Assembly: GCF_041021955.1 (NCBI RefSeq)
Contig: NZ_CP158375.1
Coordinates: forward strand, 3,274,501 to 3,338,500
Direction: 5' to 3'
Source of the DNA: Caulobacter sp. 73W
GTDB lineage: Bacteria > Pseudomonadota > Alphaproteobacteria > Caulobacterales > Caulobacteraceae
Length of the DNA stretch: 64,000 nt
Part shown: positions 61,942-64,000 of the stretch, piece after piece
Position numbering within the stretch: position 1 is the first letter of the stretch
How the letters are laid out: the number at the start of each line of letters is the position of its first letter
Notes under the pieces: model-generated
The model's database searches: none
The model's input: only the letters and a program-made list of their open reading frames with translations
Told to the model about the DNA's origin: nothing
Program-made: the position numbers and the translations under genes

Positions 61942-63520
61942 CTAGAAGCCGTTGTACTCGATGATGGCCCGCGCGGCCTTCTCGCCGACCACGGCGCAAG
62001 GCGCCTGGGTGTTGCCGGTCGGCACGCGGGGGAAGACCGAGGCGTCGGCGACGCGAAGGCCCTCGACGCCGTGGACCTTCAGCCTGGAGTTCGACCACCG
62101 ACAGGTCGTCGGTTCCCATCTTGGCGGTGCAGCTTTGGTGCCAGTAGGTCACCGCCGCGTCGCGCACGAAATCCTCCAGGGCGGCGCCCGTCAGGTCGCC
62201 CGGCAGGGCCTCGCCGCGCACGTAGGGCGAGAACGCCCGCGCCGCCCCAAGCTCGCGGCAAAGCTTGACGCAGGCCAGGCCCGCCTCCAGGTCCCTTGGA
62301 TCCGACAGCATGCCCGCCTCGATGCGCAGCGGCGCGCCTGGGTCGGAGCCGGTGAGGCGCACGCGGCCCCGGCTCTTGGGATGGGCCAGGCCCGCGAACA
62401 TGGTCCAGCCGTTCATCGGCACGCCGCGCGCCGCGGTCCTGTCGCTGGGGACGGGGAACTCGACCTGGCAAAAGAGCAGGTCGGGGGCCTCCAGGTCGGG
62501 ACGGCTCTTCCAGTAGAGCGTCGCTTCGCTGCCGCTGTTGCGCGGCGCCATCGGCTCCTCGTACTCCCAGACACAGCCGAACGAGACGTGGTCTTGCAGG
62601 TTGCCGCCGACGCCCGGCAGGTGGCGGACAACGGGGATGCCGACTTGCTCCAGCTCGGCGCGTTCACCGATCCCCGATTGCATCAGCACCTTGGGGGTGT
62701 GCATGGCCCCAAGGCTCAGCACCACCTCGTGGTTGGCGCGCACCTCGAACCGCTCGCCGCCGCGCAGCACCTCCACGCCGGTGGCGCGGCCTTGCTCGAT
62801 GAGGACGCGCAAGACCAGGGCGCCGGTCACCACGGTCAGGTTGGGCCGCTCCAGGTTGGGGCGCACATAGGCGCGGTAGAGCGAGTTTCGCCGTCCGTCC
62901 CGCACCAGCATCTCGGTGATGGCCGCGCCGCCGGCGCCTTCCATCATCTCGCCGTTGGGGCTGTCGAAGGTCGGCACGCCCACCTCGTTGGCCGCGTCGA
63001 GCATGGCCAGGGCCAGCGGGCTTGGATCTTGGGCCGGCTGCACCCAGACCGGACCGGACGTCCCGCGTCGCTTGGGGTCGGGCGCGCCGCGCCAGTTCTC
63101 GATGCGGCGATAGACCCCAAGGACGCTCTCGTAGTTCCAGGACGCGTCCTGGACCTCGGCGGCGTAGGCGTCCCAGTCGCTCTTGTGGCCCCGCGCCCAG
63201 ACCATGACGTTGACGCTGGAGCCGCCGCCCAGGCCCTTGCCCATGGACATGGACAAGGCGCGGCCATTGACGTGGGCGCTCGGCTCGGCCTGGAAGCCCC
63301 AGTCGCGCTCGGAGCCCAGGTTGAAGGGCCACTGGGCCGGATCCAGGACCGTCTCGGCCTCGTCGTCGGGACCGGCCTCCAGCAGGAGGACCTTCAGGTC
63401 GGGGTTTTCCGAGAGCCTCGAGGCGACCACGGAGCCGGAGGATCCGGCGCCGCAGACGATCACGTCGTAACGTTCGGCGATGGCGGCCGATCCGGCCGGG
63501 GGAGGTGCGGCATCGTTCAT
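61942..63520 (-). pseudogene. GMC-family FAD oxidoreductase with one frameshift near its end
   Basis: This is a choline dehydrogenase-like flavoenzyme of about 525 residues. The FAD motif is YDVIVCGAGSSGSVVASRLSE, then SMGKGLGGGSSVNVMVWARGHKSDWDAY, HTPKVLMQSGIG and VTYWHQSCTAKMGTDDLSVV. After that, near 62090, the frame changes. The expected C terminus (RLKVHGVEGLRVADASVFP, TGNTQAPCAVVGEKAARAII) is read in the next frame to the TAG at 61942. Removing one base from GAAC would repair it. It may be an assembly error, since the rest is intact. The ATG at 63520 has AAAGGA upstream. Confidence 0.82.
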
Positions 63521-63864
63521 CTGCTCGTCCTTTCTCTTCGCGGACGACACAAGGTCGTCCCGGCGGCGCGGACCGGCGCGCGGACGCGTCCGGTCCCGTC
63601 GCTCGACGAGCCCGCGATGCGCCCGGCAAGGCCGGGTTCACGCCAGTGAAGGCCGGGCCCGCGTCCTCGCGCGCCTGGCCGCTGAACTCCATCGACTGTG
63701 GCGAGGAGCGCCGCGGGGGAATGGCCTCGATGGCCGGCGGCGGGATCTAAGTAGCAAATCTATCAAATTCATCAATACTAATATTTTGCAAAAACCCCTC
63801 GCCACTTGCTAGGGATGGATGTCGCGAACGCCCGCCGAAGCGGGCGAGGAGCCAGAAAGGCCAG
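63521..63864. other. Intergenic with an AT-rich block
   Basis: This is the divergent region between the GMC gene and the last HTH gene. A strikingly AT-rich stretch at about 63749-63800 (TAGCAAATCTATCAAATTC and ATATTTTGCAAAAA parts) stands out from the GC-rich surroundings. It probably holds the promoter of the following gene. Confidence 0.5.
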
Positions 63865-64000
63865 ATGGACAAGGACATTTTGACCACGGCCGAGGCCGCC
63901 AGGATCCTCGGGGTGTCGACGCGAACGGCGCAGCTGCTGATCGAGGGTGGCTCGGTGCCGTCGTGGAAGACCCCGGGCGGACATCGTCGGGTCTACCGCG
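63865..64000 (+). CDS. Excisionase/MerR-type HTH protein, cut by the window end
   Basis: Only the first 45 residues are present. They form a winged helix (ILTTAEAARILGVSTRTAQLLIEGGSVPSWKTPGGHRRVYR) as in excisionase/BldC-type proteins. AGAAAGG precedes the ATG. The rest, and any fused domain, lies beyond the window. Confidence 0.75.
   Translation, partial: MDKDILTTAEAARILGVSTRTAQLLIEGGSVPSWKTPGGHRRVYR

Noticed and set aside
60407..63550. A 1047 aa open frame on the minus strand
   Set aside because: Only its first part, to about 62090, is the GMC oxidoreductase. The rest is Arg/Pro-rich shadow of the response regulator and hydrolase genes.

Overview
The window is GC-rich and reads like a member of the Caulobacteraceae or a close alphaproteobacterial relative. 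The evidence is a lasso peptide cluster of the caulonodin/astexin kind, a FecI/FecR/TonB-receptor circuit, UrcA and DUF6624 proteins, and codon use rich in GC3. This assignment is inferred from gene content only. No rRNA, tRNA or CRISPR array was found.

Layout. (1) 53-9566: a complete lasso peptide locus. Two 38-39 aa precursors, a B protease and a C cyclase are on the + strand. A converging minus-strand operon encodes an ECF sigma factor, FecR, a signalling TonB receptor and a lasso isopeptidase. (2) 9799-25501: a defence-like island. It holds a six-gene overlapping operon (GNAT, ABC ATPase, HerA ATPase, an unknown protein, a PLD nuclease and an AAA ATPase), a HEPN protein, an MNT-HEPN fusion, an Mrr nuclease/STAND ATPase/AbiGi-like operon, a frameshifted DnaA-like protein, and an unknown gene behind a G10 tract. 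(3) 25623-27667: an exported trypsin-like protease with a trypco2-like partner. (4) 28251-40532: a compact conjugation module (LuxR-type regulator, virB2-virB11, virD4, mobilization protein, relaxase), which suggests an integrative or plasmid-borne conjugative element. (5) 40783-43407: a C5 restriction-modification cassette with Vsr. (6) 43495-47517: two DUF6624 proteins and a broken S41 peptidase. (7) 48339-52064: a second tightly overlapping operon of conflict character (HARE-HTH, a repeat protein with an amyloid-like motif, a deoxyribosyltransferase-like enzyme and a methyltransferase). (8) 52300-64000: ordinary genes (P450, lipoprotein cytochrome c, PAP2 phosphatase, UrcA, AraC and MarR regulators, two alpha/beta hydrolases, a response regulator, a GMC oxidoreductase and a truncated HTH gene).

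How the parts work together. In the lasso locus, B removes the leader and C closes the ring. The receptor, with FecR and sigma, should sense or import the lasso peptide, and the isopeptidase opens it. The most novel material is (a) the two lasso cores, which appear to begin with Asp and Glu, (b) the GNAT-ABC-HerA-PLD-AAA operon, and (c) the HARE-HTH/amyloid/deoxyribosyltransferase operon. Several genes (DnaA-like, S41 peptidase, GMC oxidoreductase, and perhaps the GNAT-ABC pair) are each restored by a one-base change, mostly in short homopolymers, so raw-read checking matters before they are called pseudogenes.
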